Below the pieces are notes generated by a model, which searched no databases, was not told the DNA's origin, and was given only the letters and a program-made list of their open reading frames with translations. Source: Pusillimonas caeni (lineage in GTDB: Bacteria; Pseudomonadota; Gammaproteobacteria; Burkholderiales; Burkholderiaceae_B). Taken from it: a stretch of 64,000 nt of DNA. The stretch covers positions 62,001 through 126,000 of the forward strand of contig NZ_PDUW01000001.1 of assembly GCF_003545815.1 (NCBI RefSeq), written 5' to 3'. The position numbers and the translations under genes are program-made. Below, piece after piece: positions 49,302 to 60,857 of this stretch (positions are counted from its first letter, which is position 1; each line of letters begins with the position of its first letter).

Positions 49302-50636
49302 TCAGCGCGCGGGCGAGCGCAGCGCGACGAAGACATAACAACTGTACGACAAGGCGTACATGCAACTGGTTGCGAGCATGATGCCCGCAGTGCCCATGAC
49401 CGGCGCAAGCACCTGATTCATGACGGCCTTGATCGCGAAATTGCCGACGGCGATAGCGGCCATGATGCGGTAGCGGTTCTGGCTGGCCAGCAGCTGCACC
49501 AGTATCAGGACTCCAAAATAAAACGGCAGTTGCAGCAGCCCCCAACGCAGCACGTGGGCCACGGCCAGCGTATCCTGTGCCGTGAAGGCGCCCCGTTCGA
49601 ATAGCAGGGCCACTCCCCACGGCGCCAGCAGCCACCCCAGCGCGGCCGCCGCCGCGCCCGCGCCCAGCATCCATACCGACCATTTCAGGGCGACGGCGCG
49701 CGCGTGGTCCACGTCGCCCCGGCTCTGGACATCGGCCAACACAGGCAGGGCCGCGCGCCCGACCGACGCGGCGCCCAGGCCCAGCACCAGCGACAACAGC
49801 CGCGCCGCATAGCCCAGCGTGGCATTGGCGTTGGCGCCCAGGTTGGCCGCCGTGTACTGGTCGATGGGCCCGACGAAGCTCATGGCGATCTGCCCGACCA
49901 GCATGACGCCCGCCGCCTTGACCAGGTCGGGCCATTGATGAGCCGACAACCCGAGCCGCGGGCGGCCCCACATTCCGTCGGCGCGCGACGCCAGCCACCA
50001 CAGCCATGCCGACTGGATCACATACCCCACCAGCGTGCCCCACAGCAGGGGACCCACGTCGTCCACCGTGGCGGCCAGCAACACCCAGATCAGGATCACC
50101 ACAGCGGGAACACTGTCCAGCAGGGTGTTGATGTGGCGTTCGTGCGCGCGCAGGCGCGCGGCGCTGATGCCCGTCATCAGGGTCAGCAAGGCCGCCGGAG
50201 CGAACGCCAGCATCAGCTGCGACGTCATGCGCTGGGTGCGCGGATCCAGGCCTTGCCCCGCCCACTGCAACAGAAGCGGCCAGGCGGCATAGCTCAGGAC
50301 GGCCAGCACCACGCCCAGCGCGATGATCCATCCCTGCAACTGCCCCAGGAAAAGAGCCCGCGCCTCCGGGCTTTCGCGGCGCGTTCGCACCAGCACCGGA
50401 ATCAGGACGACGGACAGGGCGCCCACGATGGTGACGGGCAGCCAGCTGGCCATGGTGAGCGTGAACTGATAGGCATCGACGGCGTCGCTGACGCCATAGC
50501 GGTAGGCCACCGCCATTTCTTTCAGCGCGCCCGCCGCCTTGCCCAGCAAGAGAAAGAAAGCCACCCGGGCGGCGCCCTTGGCGATGCGGCGGTGGTCCGC
50601 ATGCAGCCCGGCCAGCCGTTGGGAAAACGTCTTCAA
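49302..50636 (-). CDS. MurJ/MviN-like lipid-linked oligosaccharide flippase
   Basis: A 444-residue membrane protein with about 12 helices in the MOP/MurJ fold. Family signs are KAAGALKEMAVAYRYGVSDAVDAYQFTLTMASWLPVTIVGAL near the N-terminus and LLFERGAFTAQDT after the middle. Essential MurJ proteins are usually about 510 residues and lie elsewhere; this shorter copy within a sugar cluster probably flips the completed lipid-linked glycan instead of Wzx. Its ATG is one base beyond the WbpP stop. Confidence 0.82.
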   Translation of the reverse strand: MKTFSQRLAGLHADHRRIAKGAARVAFFLLLGKAAGALKEMAVAYRYGVSDAVDAYQFTLTMASWLPVTIVGALSVVLIPVLVRTRRESPEARALFLGQLQGWIIALGVVLAVLSYAAWPLLLQWAGQGLDPRTQRMTSQLMLAFAPAALLTLMTGISAARLRAHERHINTLLDSVPAVVILIWVLLAATVDDVGPLLWGTLVGYVIQSAWLWWLASRADGMWGRPRLGLSAHQWPDLVKAAGVMLVGQIAMSFVGPIDQYTAANLGANANATLGYAARLLSLVLGLGAASVGRAALPVLADVQSRGDVDHARAVALKWSVWMLGAGAAAAALGWLLAPWGVALLFERGAFTAQDTLAVAHVLRWGLLQLPFYFGVLILVQLLASQNRYRIMAAIAVGNFAIKAVMNQVLAPVMGTAGIMLATSCMYALSYSCYVFVALRSPAR

Positions 50637-50637
50637 T

Positions 50638-51663
<1,026 letters not shown>

Positions 51664-51684
51664 ACAGACCTCTCGTCCCGTTGA

Positions 51685-52974
<1,290 letters not shown>

Positions 52975-53061
52975 GTTGAGCTGTCGAAAACAATATTAAT
53001 AGGTTCGCGGGCCAAAACGCACGCCCGGACAGCCGGAGGCGGCGCGAGCCCATGCCGGGAA

Positions 53062-54198
53062 TCAGTGCTTGTTGCGGTTGTTGCGCCCCAGTGACGGCAG
53101 CAGCAGCCAGGCCGGCCGCCGCCACGACACGAGCCGCGTATAAATCCAGATGTACACGCCGGCGAACACCAGCAGGCTGATGCAGAGGATGACCGGGTCG
53201 TCCCACCAGATGGTGGCCGGAGCCAGGCCGATCAGGGTCAGCACCCACAGATAGGGCGATGCCATGGCGTTGCACAGCGCCGGCACCGCGTGGCGGCTGT
53301 CGCGACTGAAGGTGACCCGCACCAGACGCCGGAAAACCAGCTGATGCAGATGCAGCGCGTCGGGCTGGTCGACCGGCGTGCCGCGCTTGAAGCGCCTTCG
53401 CCAGATCGAGAACAGCGTTTCGAACACCGGATAGAACACCGCCGCGAGCGCATAGAAAGGCGACACGCCGGGGTTGCGCACCACCAGCTGCACGGCCAGC
53501 TCGGCCAGCATGAAACCCAGGAAATAGGCCCCGCCGTCGCCAAGAAACACCCGTCCGAACGGGAAGTTCCAGACCAGGAAACCCAGCGTGGCCGAGGCAA
53601 GCGCCGCGGCGATCAGGAAGATGGGAATGTCCTGGACCTGCAGGGCGACCAGCCCGATGGACAGCGCCATCAGGGTGGCGACCATGCCGGCCAGCCCGTT
53701 CATGCCGTCGACGATGTTGAGCGCATGGGTACAGCCGCCCACCGCGACGACCGTGACGACCAGCGAAATGGGCCAGAACGACAACACCCAGTCGAGGCCG
53801 GCAAAGCCCACGCGCGACACGCCGCCCAGCAGCCACCAGGCGATGGCGGCCGACACGAAAGCGGCCATCAGGCGCTTGCCCGCGCCCACTTCCTTGGTGA
53901 TGTCCTCGAGCAGCCCGGCGACGAATACGGGCATGGCCGCGATGAAAAGCACCGGCCACAGCCAGGTCAGCGTCATGTTGCTGGGCCCCAGCACCAGCAG
54001 CCCCGCCAGGCTTCCCGCCACCACGGCCAGCCCCCCCACCCGCGGCGCGGCGCGCGCGTGCGAAGCCTGAGGCTTGGACATGTCGGAATCGCCCGTGAAC
54101 GCGCCGTGCCAACGCTCGGACGCGACAATGAGCCCCCCGACCGTGAAGGCCACGATACAGATGTACAGCCAGGTTAGAGTGTCCCAGGTTTGAGGCAC
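53062..54198 (-). CDS. Undecaprenyl-phosphate sugar-1-phosphate transferase, WecA/WbpL (MraY-like) family
   Basis: Begins the lipid-linked glycan by moving a sugar-1-phosphate onto undecaprenyl phosphate. The product (about 378 residues) has ten or so helices, the Mg/nucleotide motif ALNIVDGMNGLAG and FLGDGGAYFLG. The HLHQLVFRR loop corresponds to the His-box that separates WecA/WbpL enzymes from MraY. No ATG precedes the first helix; GTG at 54198 with GGGAG ten bases upstream is the best start. It is the first gene of the eight-gene minus-strand operon. Confidence 0.85.
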   Translation of the reverse strand: MPQTWDTLTWLYICIVAFTVGGLIVASERWHGAFTGDSDMSKPQASHARAAPRVGGLAVVAGSLAGLLVLGPSNMTLTWLWPVLFIAAMPVFVAGLLEDITKEVGAGKRLMAAFVSAAIAWWLLGGVSRVGFAGLDWVLSFWPISLVVTVVAVGGCTHALNIVDGMNGLAGMVATLMALSIGLVALQVQDIPIFLIAAALASATLGFLVWNFPFGRVFLGDGGAYFLGFMLAELAVQLVVRNPGVSPFYALAAVFYPVFETLFSIWRRRFKRGTPVDQPDALHLHQLVFRRLVRVTFSRDSRHAVPALCNAMASPYLWVLTLIGLAPATIWWDDPVILCISLLVFAGVYIWIYTRLVSWRRPAWLLLPSLGRNNRNKH

Positions 54199-54525
54199 GA
54201 CCAGAGAGCTCCCACTACGTTGTTCAAGGACAATACGGCTCCACCGCCAAGACCGCAAAAATAACGGTAAAAAAAAGGCCGGACCAGGCAGTCGCGGCGG
54301 AACCGAAACGGATACCCGACATTATGAGCCGAAACTGTAACAGTCAGGGCTTACCCTAAAAAAAATATGCAACGAAACATGTAACCGCGAGCATAGCAAT
54401 TACCTGGCGAAAAAGGGGGCCCTTCGGACAGCCGACATCAATCTTCGGAAAGAGAAGAAAACCATCTTGATGATGCGGAAGGGACAACCGCCCTGAGCGA
54501 AGAAGAAAGGCGGTCCCGTTTGCAG
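54199..54525 (-). promoter_or_regulatory. Leader and promoter region of the glycan operon
   Basis: No gene is seen in these 327 bp. On the minus strand a CATAAT hexamer (54321-54326) is a good -10, and the perfect palindrome ACTGT-A-ACAGT (54334-54344) sits at the spacer, where a regulator could bind. CTGACT upstream is only a weak -35. A T8 run further down (near 54269) may mark an attenuator in the leader, but no strong hairpin precedes it. No ops/JUMPstart (GGCGGTAG) element was found. Confidence 0.35.
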
Positions 54526-54559
54526 AAAAAAAAAGCCCGAGATCGTGAGATCTCGGGCT
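54526..54559 (-). terminator. Intrinsic terminator of the candidate small RNA
   Basis: Arms AGCCCGAGATC (54534-54544) and GATCTCGGGCT (54549-54559) are exact complements around the four-base loop at 54545-54548. Read on the minus strand, the stem is followed by nine T (forward A9 at 54526-54534). Confidence 0.9.
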
Positions 54560-54699
54560 AAATCCACCAAAGGAGGAGGGTGGAGGAGACAACCGTGGCA
54601 TGTCGGGCTACGAAAGCATTACTGCTTGAGCCTTCGTGACTGGAGTTGGCTGAGGGTTTACCTCGGGTTTTCCTCTACAATCACGTTTCGACATCCGAT
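54526..54699 (-). ncRNA. Candidate small RNA with an anti-Shine-Dalgarno hairpin loop
   Basis: A stand-alone minus-strand unit of about 174 nt: promoter at 54706-54734, then a non-coding body and a strong intrinsic terminator. Within it, TCCACC (54584-54579) pairs with GGTGGA (54568-54563) and presents the loop CTCCTCCTTT (54578-54569). This loop contains CCTCCTTT, the same as the 16S rRNA 3'-end anti-Shine-Dalgarno. CUCCUCC is repeated just upstream (GTCTCCTCCACC). No credible ORF is present on this strand. Loops of this sort are known in small RNAs that block ribosome-binding sites. Existence and function are inferred from sequence only. Confidence 0.6.
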
Positions 54700-54705
54700 A
54701 ACTAA

Positions 54706-54734
54706 ATTGTATAGCATCAAATGGTGCAATGCAA
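54706..54734 (-). promoter_or_regulatory. Sigma-70-like promoter for the candidate small RNA
   Basis: Minus-strand -35 TTGCAT (54734-54729) and -10 TACAAT (54711-54706) with a 17-bp spacer, four and five matches to consensus. Predicted start near 54699. The 164 bp between this promoter and coq7 (54735-54898) holds nothing I recognise. Confidence 0.6.
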
Positions 54735-54898
54735 GAAATTTCTGAAAACTGTTGTATCTGAAGCAATTGCCGCCTTGGATACTGCTTTCTTGCAACCACA
54801 ACTGCAGTATACCTAGGGGAAACCCGAATGGCAAGAAAAAACAAAAAGTAGTTTGCCTAATTCGTTACAAAACAACAACAGCACAACAGCGGCGAGGT

Positions 54899-55591
54899 TC
54901 AGATCCGGTAGGCCGTCGTGGTCATGACCTTGGACATGGCGCGCATCGCCAGCCTGGCAGGCAGGGGCAGGCGCTGGGCGCCCTCTCTTTGCGCCGTGGT
55001 GCGATGGTCGATTTCGTCGCTGCGCATCTGCTCCACGATGCGGCGCGAGCGTTCGTCCGCCGCGGGCAGCCGGGTAAGATGCCCGTCCAGGTGTTGCTCC
55101 ACCTGGGCTTCGGTCTCGGCCATGAAGCCCAGATTGCGCGCCGTGCCGGCCCGGCCGGCGGCCAGTCCCAGCGCAAACGAACCTGCATACCACAGTGGAT
55201 TGAGATAGCTGGGCCGGCTTTTCAATTCTTCGAGCCGGTCTGCGCACCAGGCCAGGTGGTCGACTTCTTCGGCCGCCGCCCGCAGCAACAGCGTCCGCGC
55301 GGCGGGATCGTCGCACAGCAGCGCCTGGCCCCGGTACAGGGCCTGCGCACAGACTTCGCCCACGTGGTTGACGCGCATCAGGCCGGCGGCATGCCTCTGC
55401 TCCGCTTCTGACAGCGCGGGTTCGCCGCGTTGCCGGCCGGCCGGATTCGGGCGGCTCGCCTGGGCCGAGCCAGTGAGTACCTGCAGGGCGCGGCCCGCTT
55501 CGGCCAGAACGGCATCCAGCCCACGCAAAGAGCGTGTCGGCATGCCTTCTGCGGTTGAGGTCCGCGCCTCGAGTACTTTGGATTCGGCCAT
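54899..55591 (-). CDS. coq7: Demethoxyubiquinone hydroxylase (Coq7 type)
   Basis: Di-iron monooxygenase that hydroxylates the ubiquinone precursor ring, used in many betaproteobacteria instead of UbiF. The 230-residue product has the di-iron ligands in [24 protein letters not shown] (ExxH), [15 protein letters not shown] and [10 protein letters not shown] (ExxH). The C-terminal four-helix bundle is complete. The N-terminal 60 residues are a low-complexity leader common in this group. It is divergent from the OsmC-like gene. Confidence 0.93.
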   Translation of the reverse strand: MAESKVLEARTSTAEGMPTRSLRGLDAVLAEAGRALQVLTGSAQASRPNPAGRQRGEPALSEAEQRHAAGLMRVNHVGEVCAQALYRGQALLCDDPAARTLLLRAAAEEVDHLAWCADRLEELKSRPSYLNPLWYAGSFALGLAAGRAGTARNLGFMAETEAQVEQHLDGHLTRLPAADERSRRIVEQMRSDEIDHRTTAQREGAQRLPLPARLAMRAMSKVMTTTAYRI

Positions 55592-55784
55592 AACGCCCCC
55601 TTGTTCGTGACCGTCAATCGGGTTCTACCCGGACATGATATAAAAATTCCGCGCCGGCCGCAGGCCGGGACGGGCGGCCGTCACCCGGCCAGCGGCGATG
55701 TAGGACCGGGGCTTGCGCTATGATTGAGCCCTTACGGATCGACTTCTTTCCGATCCCATCAAGACTCCAGGCAGCGAGACTCAA

Positions 55785-56207
55785 ATGGAATGCACTATAG
55801 ATTGGGGCGGCCCGGAAGGCATGCTTTTCGTGGCGCGCACGGGCAGCGGCCACGTCACCGCCATGGACGGCGCCCCCGAGGGCGGCGGCCACAACCTGGC
55901 GCCGCGCCCCATGGAAATGATGCTGGCCGGCGCCGGCGGCTGCGCCGCCTACGACGTCGTGCTCATCCTCAAGCGGGGGCGGCACGCCGTCAAGGGCTGC
56001 CAGGTCAAACTCGACGCCGAGCGGGCCGACACCGACCCCAAGGTGTTCACCAAGATCCACTTCGCGTTCACCGTCACGGGCGCCGGCCTGCCCCAGGCCG
56101 CCGTCGAGCGGGCCGTCAAGCTTTCTCACGAAAAGTATTGTTCTGCGTCGGCCATGCTGGCCCAGACGGCGGAAATCACCCATTCGGTCTCCATCGAGGA
56201 GGCCTGA
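55785..56207 (+). CDS. OsmC family protein (YhfA-like)
   Basis: A 140-residue OsmC/Ohr-superfamily protein with GGGHNLAPRPMEMMLAGAGGCAAYDVVLILKR around the first active-site Cys and EKYCSASAML around the second. The cysteine pair is typical of thiol peroxidases that reduce organic hydroperoxides; the YhfA subgroup is less studied. ATG at 55785 follows a purine-rich leader. Next gene on the strand is thyA, 77 bp away. Confidence 0.88.
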   Translation: MECTIDWGGPEGMLFVARTGSGHVTAMDGAPEGGGHNLAPRPMEMMLAGAGGCAAYDVVLILKRGRHAVKGCQVKLDAERADTDPKVFTKIHFAFTVTGAGLPQAAVERAVKLSHEKYCSASAMLAQTAEITHSVSIEEA

Positions 56208-56284
56208 AGGCGCGCAACGCAGAGGCCCGGAACGGCGCGAGCCGCCCGTCCCAGCTACTGAAACCCGTTTTCTGATCGATCATC

Positions 56285-57079
56285 ATGCAACAGTACGAAG
56301 ACTTCATGCGCCATGTGTACGAACATGGCACCCGCAAGACCGACCGCACCGGCACCGGGACGCGTTCGGTATTCGGCTACCAGATGCGTTTCGATCTGAA
56401 CCAGGGCTTTCCGCTGGTCACCACCAAAAAGCTGCATACCAAGAGTATTTTCATAGAACTGCTCTGGTTTCTGCGGGGCGATTCCAACGTCCGCTGGCTG
56501 CAAGAGCGCGGCGTCTCGATCTGGAACGAATGGGCCGACGCCAACGGCGACCTGGGTCCTGTATACGGTGTGCAGTGGCGCTCGTGGCCCACGCCCGACG
56601 GCCGTCATATCGACCAGATTTCGCAGGTGCTGCAGCAGATACGGCAGAACCCGGATTCGCGCCGGCTGATCGTGTCGGCCTGGAACGTGTCCGACATTCC
56701 CAACATGGCCCTGCCGCCCTGCCATGCTTTTTTCCAGTTCTACGTGGCCGACGGCAAGCTGTCATGCCAGCTGTACCAGCGCAGTGCGGACATCTTCCTG
56801 GGCGTGCCCTTCAATATTGCCAGCTATGCGTTGCTGACCCATATGGTGGCGCAGCAATGCGACCTGCAGGTGGGCGACTTCATCTGGACGGGAGGCGACT
56901 GCCACTTGTACAGCAACCATTTCGAGCAAGTCGAGCTGCAGCTGTCGCGCACGCCCCACCCCTATCCGCGCCTGGACATCAAGCGCAAGCCGGCCAGCCT
57001 GTTCGAGTACGAATACGAAGACTTCGAGATCCTGGACTACCAGTTCCATCCGCACATCAAGGCGCCTGTCGCGGTCTGA
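56285..57079 (+). CDS. thyA: Thymidylate synthase
   Basis: Methylates dUMP to dTMP with methylenetetrahydrofolate. The 264-residue product is full length. It has [11 protein letters not shown], the catalytic Cys in [12 protein letters not shown], the [20 protein letters not shown] block, and the C-terminal IKAPVAV needed for closure. It is followed 22 bp later by folA, the standard pair that regenerates tetrahydrofolate. Confidence 0.98.
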   Translation: MQQYEDFMRHVYEHGTRKTDRTGTGTRSVFGYQMRFDLNQGFPLVTTKKLHTKSIFIELLWFLRGDSNVRWLQERGVSIWNEWADANGDLGPVYGVQWRSWPTPDGRHIDQISQVLQQIRQNPDSRRLIVSAWNVSDIPNMALPPCHAFFQFYVADGKLSCQLYQRSADIFLGVPFNIASYALLTHMVAQQCDLQVGDFIWTGGDCHLYSNHFEQVELQLSRTPHPYPRLDIKRKPASLFEYEYEDFEILDYQFHPHIKAPVAV

Positions 57080-57101
57080 CGCGCTCATACAAGGCATTGC
57101 C

Positions 57102-59003
57102 ATGGCCCAGCCCTACATCAAGTTGGTCGTCGCCTATTCCAGCAACCGCGTCATCGGCCGCGACAACGACCTGCCCTGGCGGCTGCCCAGTGACCTGGCC
57201 CACTTCAAGCGCAGCACCATGGGCCAGCCCATATTGATGGGCCGCAAAACCTGGGAGTCCCTTGGGCGTCCCCTGCCGGGCCGGCCCAATCTCGTCGTCA
57301 GCCGCGATCGAACCTATGTGGCCGAAGGCGCGCGCGTCTTTACCTCGCTGGCCGACGCCCTGGCCGCCTGCGGCGACGAGCCCTCCGTCTGCATCATCGG
57401 CGGCGCGCAGATTTTCACTGAAGCCCTGCCGCTGGCCGACGAAATCATCGCCACCGAAATCCACGCCGATGTGGAAGGCGATGTTTTCTTCCCGCCCCTG
57501 GCCGACCAGGAGTGGCAAGAGAAAGAACGCCGGCCTCAGCCCGAGGAAAACGGCTATCGCTATGATTTCGTCGTGTACCGCCGGCAAGGCAACGGCAATG
57601 ACGGGGCCAAGCCCGATGGAGCCGCCGGCGCATCAGCCAATCTGTCCCGCATGTCCGGCCCGCCTGCCGCCGACGACGAGGCCAGCCAGCAGGGGGCGCC
57701 TGAACTGTCTCATCTGTGGATGCCTTTCACCGCGAACAGGCAGTTCAAGCAGAAACCGCGCTTGCTCAGCAGCGCCCAGGGCATGTACTACACCGACGTG
57801 CACGGCCGCCGCATACTGGACGGCACGGCCGGGCTGTGGTGCGTCAACGCCGGACATGGGCGGCCCGAGATCGTCGAGGCCATCGCCCGCCAGGCGGCGC
57901 AGATGGACTACGCGCCGGGTTTCCAGATGGGCCACCCGCAGGCCTTCGCGGCCGCTTCGGCCGTGGCGCGGATCATGCCGCAGCAGCTGGACCGCATCTT
58001 CTTCACCAATTCCGGCTCCGAGTCGGTGGACACCGCGCTCAAGATCGCCCTGGCCTACCACCGCAGCCGCGGCGAAGGCCAGCGCACACGCTTCATCGGC
58101 CGCGAGCGCGGCTACCATGGCGTCGGCTTCGGCGGCATATCGGTGGGCGGCATCACCGCCAACCGCAAGGTCTACTCGGGCGCCCTGCTGCCGGCGGTCG
58201 ACCATCTGCCCCATACCCACGACCTGCAGCACAATGCCTTCTCGCGCGGCCAGCCCCAATGGGGCGCCCACCTGGCCGACGAATTGGAGCGCCTGGTCGC
58301 ACTGCACGACCCGTCGACCATCGCCGCCGTCATTGTCGAGCCCCTGGCGGGTTCGGCCGGCGTCTTGGTGCCGCCCGAAGGCTACCTGGAAAAACTGCGC
58401 GACGTCACCGCACGCCACGGCATCCTGCTCATCTTCGACGAAGTCATCACGGGCTTTGGCCGGCTGGGCGCCGCCACGGCCAGCGCGCATTTCGGCATCA
58501 CGCCCGACCTGATCACCCTTGCCAAAGGCCTGAGCAACGCCGCCGTGCCCTGCGGCGCCGTCGCCGTCCATCGAAATGTGCACGACACCATCGTCGGCCA
58601 GGCCGCCGAGGGCATCGAACTGTTCCACGGCTATACCTACTCGGGGCATCCGCTGGCCGCCGCGGCCATCCGGGCGACACTGGACATTTACGAACGCGAG
58701 CGTCTGTTCGAACGCGCCGCAAAGCTGTCGCCCAGCTTTGAACAAGCCGCGCACAGCCTGCGCGGCGCGCGCCATGTCGCGGACGTGCGCAACCTGGGCC
58801 TGGTGGCGGGCATAGAGCTGCAGAGCCGCGAAGGCGCCCCGGGCGCGCGTGCCGCCGAGGCCTTCCAGGCCTGCTACGACCGGGGCGTGTTGCTGCGCTA
58901 CACGGGCGACACCTTGGCGCTCTCGCCGCCTCTCATCATCGAAGAAAGCCAGATCGATCAGCTGTTCGGCACGCTGAAGGCGATATTGGACGCAGTGGCC
59001 TGA
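57102..59003 (+). CDS. folA: Dihydrofolate reductase fused to an omega-amino acid:pyruvate aminotransferase
   Basis: One open frame of 633 residues. Residues 1-160 are a complete DHFR (VVAYSSNRVIGRDNDLPWRLPSDLAHFK with catalytic Asp31; GRKTWESLGRPLPGR; IIGGAQIFTEALP). Residues about 161-195 are a Gly/Asn/Ala-rich linker, and about 200-633 are a class III PLP aminotransferase of the beta-alanine:pyruvate type (LWMPFTANRQFK; GLWCVNAGHGRP; PLP Lys in LITLAKGLSNAAVP; HGYTYSGHPLA). An in-frame ATG at 57651 (residue 184) could start a separate aminotransferase, but no ribosome site precedes it and no stop separates the parts. DHFR and this enzyme have no known metabolic link, so either a fusion or loss of the folA stop codon is likely. 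Confidence 0.85.
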   Translation: MAQPYIKLVVAYSSNRVIGRDNDLPWRLPSDLAHFKRSTMGQPILMGRKTWESLGRPLPGRPNLVVSRDRTYVAEGARVFTSLADALAACGDEPSVCIIGGAQIFTEALPLADEIIATEIHADVEGDVFFPPLADQEWQEKERRPQPEENGYRYDFVVYRRQGNGNDGAKPDGAAGASANLSRMSGPPAADDEASQQGAPELSHLWMPFTANRQFKQKPRLLSSAQGMYYTDVHGRRILDGTAGLWCVNAGHGRPEIVEAIARQAAQMDYAPGFQMGHPQAFAAASAVARIMPQQLDRIFFTNSGSESVDTALKIALAYHRSRGEGQRTRFIGRERGYHGVGFGGISVGGITANRKVYSGALLPAVDHLPHTHDLQHNAFSRGQPQWGAHLADELERLVALHDPSTIAAVIVEPLAGSAGVLVPPEGYLEKLRDVTARHGILLIFDEVITGFGRLGAATASAHFGITPDLITLAKGLSNAAVPCGAVAVHRNVHDTIVGQAAEGIELFHGYTYSGHPLAAAAIRATLDIYERERLFERAAKLSPSFEQAAHSLRGARHVADVRNLGLVAGIELQSREGAPGARAAEAFQACYDRGVLLRYTGDTLALSPPLIIEESQIDQLFGTLKAILDAVA

Positions 59004-59024
59004 CAAGCCCGGCGACGATCCTCT

Positions 59025-60359
59025 TCAAAAACTGTAAGTGACGAGAAGCTGGCCCCATAGATTGCCGCTTCGCGTACCTATCTGGCTGCCTCCGCCCGCA
59101 TCGTCGTACTTGGGCTTGTACCAGCCGATCGCCGGCATGATGTAGAAGCCGCCCACCTGCCATTCGGCGTACAGATCGATCTCGTAGGCATCCAGGCGGC
59201 CCAGCGACTTGTTCAGGGAACTGAAGCGGTAGGCCAGCAGGCCGAAGCTCAGCCGCTCGCCCGCGGGGACCTTGACGTTGACGTGATGCACCTTGGCATT
59301 GCTGTTGAACGGGCCGGCGTAATTGCCCGCCAGCTCGCCCTGCACCCAGGTACCCAGGCCGCGCACGTTGCCATAGAACAAAGGATCGAAGCGATCCGAA
59401 AAATAGCTGTAGCGATAGTTCACGCTGGGCTTGCCGGGCAAATCGGAGAACGTCCAGCCTATCTCGCCATACCAGGCCCTTTCCCTGCCTGTGTGCCTGC
59501 GCTGATGCGCATACTCGGCGGATACGAAGAGGTTGTTTACACCGAGGTTTCCATGGCCGCGCAGGCTGTAGGTCTTGACCCCTTTGCGGTCGCGCGTGTC
59601 GAGTCCGGCATCGGTGTCGAGCACGTCGATATAGGAAAGGCTTGCGGCGGCCTCTTCCGATTGGCTTTCCAGCAAGGCCACCGCCAGCTCCGGCTTGGCC
59701 TGGCCGGGGTTGTTCGACTTCAGCCACATCAATTCGCCGGCCAGGCCCTGATCGCCGCCCAGACGCACGGACGCCGTCCGGGCAAAGGTGTTTTCCGGCG
59801 CGAGGTAATACGCCCCGCCCCGATCCAGCCTCCCGCCGGAAATTTCCCGGCCCATGCTGAGGCCGTCCTTGGCGATCAGGAAGCCGTCGCCGAGTATGAG
59901 CCGCTGGCGTCCGGCCGAAAACCGCAGCCCGTCCTTGCCCAGCGCAGGAAACAGAAAGCCCGAGCGCCAGCCGACATAGGCTTCGGAAAGCGCCGTGCCG
60001 CGCTCACGGCCGCTGGTCCAGCCGGCGGGATCGCCGTCGCCGAACGTGCCCTTGGCCAGGCCCGTCACGCCGCCGTACAGCTGGCTCGCTCCGGACAGGT
60101 TGCGAGCGCCCCGCAAGCCGAGCTTGATGTAGCCCTCTTGCCAAGTGAACGAACCCTCGCTGCGAAGCCCCGACTGCTGGTAATTGCGCTGACTATGATA
60201 GGCGGCGGCGCCCGCCTGGAAATCGAGATGCAGCTCGCCCGTCTCGGAATCGATTACCTGGACGGCGCAAGCCGCACCCGGGACGCCAAGCAGCAAGACA
60301 GCCGAAAAAGCCGCTGCGCATGCGCTAGGTAGCCCTCCCCTTTCAAAAAACATCGTCAT
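59025..60359 (-). CDS. Outer-membrane beta-barrel porin, alginate-export-like
   Basis: A 444-residue secreted barrel: signal peptide of about 32 residues ending GAACA, alternating strands throughout, and a C-terminal Phe (LLVTYSF) as the BAM signal. The segment FSAGRQRLILGDGFLI resembles the GRQ-x-L-x-xGD strand of alginate-export-type channels; this is a family hint, not proof of substrate. A second start codon lies six bases inside the first. It is transcribed toward folA and lies downstream of gcvH on the same strand. Confidence 0.75.
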   Translation of the reverse strand: MTMFFERGGLPSACAAAFSAVLLLGVPGAACAVQVIDSETGELHLDFQAGAAAYHSQRNYQQSGLRSEGSFTWQEGYIKLGLRGARNLSGASQLYGGVTGLAKGTFGDGDPAGWTSGRERGTALSEAYVGWRSGFLFPALGKDGLRFSAGRQRLILGDGFLIAKDGLSMGREISGGRLDRGGAYYLAPENTFARTASVRLGGDQGLAGELMWLKSNNPGQAKPELAVALLESQSEEAAASLSYIDVLDTDAGLDTRDRKGVKTYSLRGHGNLGVNNLFVSAEYAHQRRHTGRERAWYGEIGWTFSDLPGKPSVNYRYSYFSDRFDPLFYGNVRGLGTWVQGELAGNYAGPFNSNAKVHHVNVKVPAGERLSFGLLAYRFSSLNKSLGRLDAYEIDLYAEWQVGGFYIMPAIGWYKPKYDDAGGGSQIGTRSGNLWGQLLVTYSF

Positions 60360-60465
60360 GCATTGTTTTGTCCTGCCTGTTCTACCTACCTGCGTTTCGC
60401 GTGCCGCCGGCCCGCGGCGCGCGGCGCGCGTGAAGAAAGGGAGCCGCCATTATCGCGGACCGCGC

Positions 60466-60846
60466 TCAGTCGGCGCTGACCAGGTCTTGATAGCCGTTGG
60501 CGTCCAGCAAGGCCTCGACGTCGGTGGCGTTGGACGGACGAATCTTGAAGATCCACGCCTCGTAGGGCGTTTCGTTGATGAGGTCGGGCTGGCTGTCCAG
60601 CGCTTCGTTGAAGGCGATGATTTCGCCGGCCACCGGCGCATAGATGTCGGAGGCCGCCTTGACCGACTCCACCACGCCGGCCGTCTCGCCGGCCTTGAGC
60701 CTGGCGCCCACCTTGAAGTCGCCGACGAAGACCAGGTCGCCGAGTTGATCCTGCGCATTGTCGGTGATTCCCACCATGAGGACATCGCCCTCGGTTTTTA
60801 CCCATTCATGCGAAGGCGTGTACTTGCGATCATCCGGTTGATTCAT
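60466..60846 (-). CDS. gcvH: Glycine cleavage system H protein
   Basis: Lipoyl carrier of the glycine cleavage complex. The 126-residue product starts MNQPDDRKYTPSHEWVK and has the lipoylated Lys in GVVESVKAASDIYAPV. GAGG is just upstream of the ATG at 60846; an open frame continues upstream into gcvT but is not homologous. The P protein gene (gcvP), which often follows, is absent: a porin gene comes next. Confidence 0.97.
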   Translation of the reverse strand: MNQPDDRKYTPSHEWVKTEGDVLMVGITDNAQDQLGDLVFVGDFKVGARLKAGETAGVVESVKAASDIYAPVAGEIIAFNEALDSQPDLINETPYEAWIFKIRPSNATDVEALLDANGYQDLVSAD

Positions 60847-60857
60847 TTGGACCTCGT

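Noticed and set aside
54545-54745. Small plus-strand ORF with an AAAGGAGGAG ribosome-like site near 54570
   Set aside because: The 66-codon frame starts upstream of that site, shorter frames after it end within a few codons, and a minus-strand promoter and terminator explain the region better.
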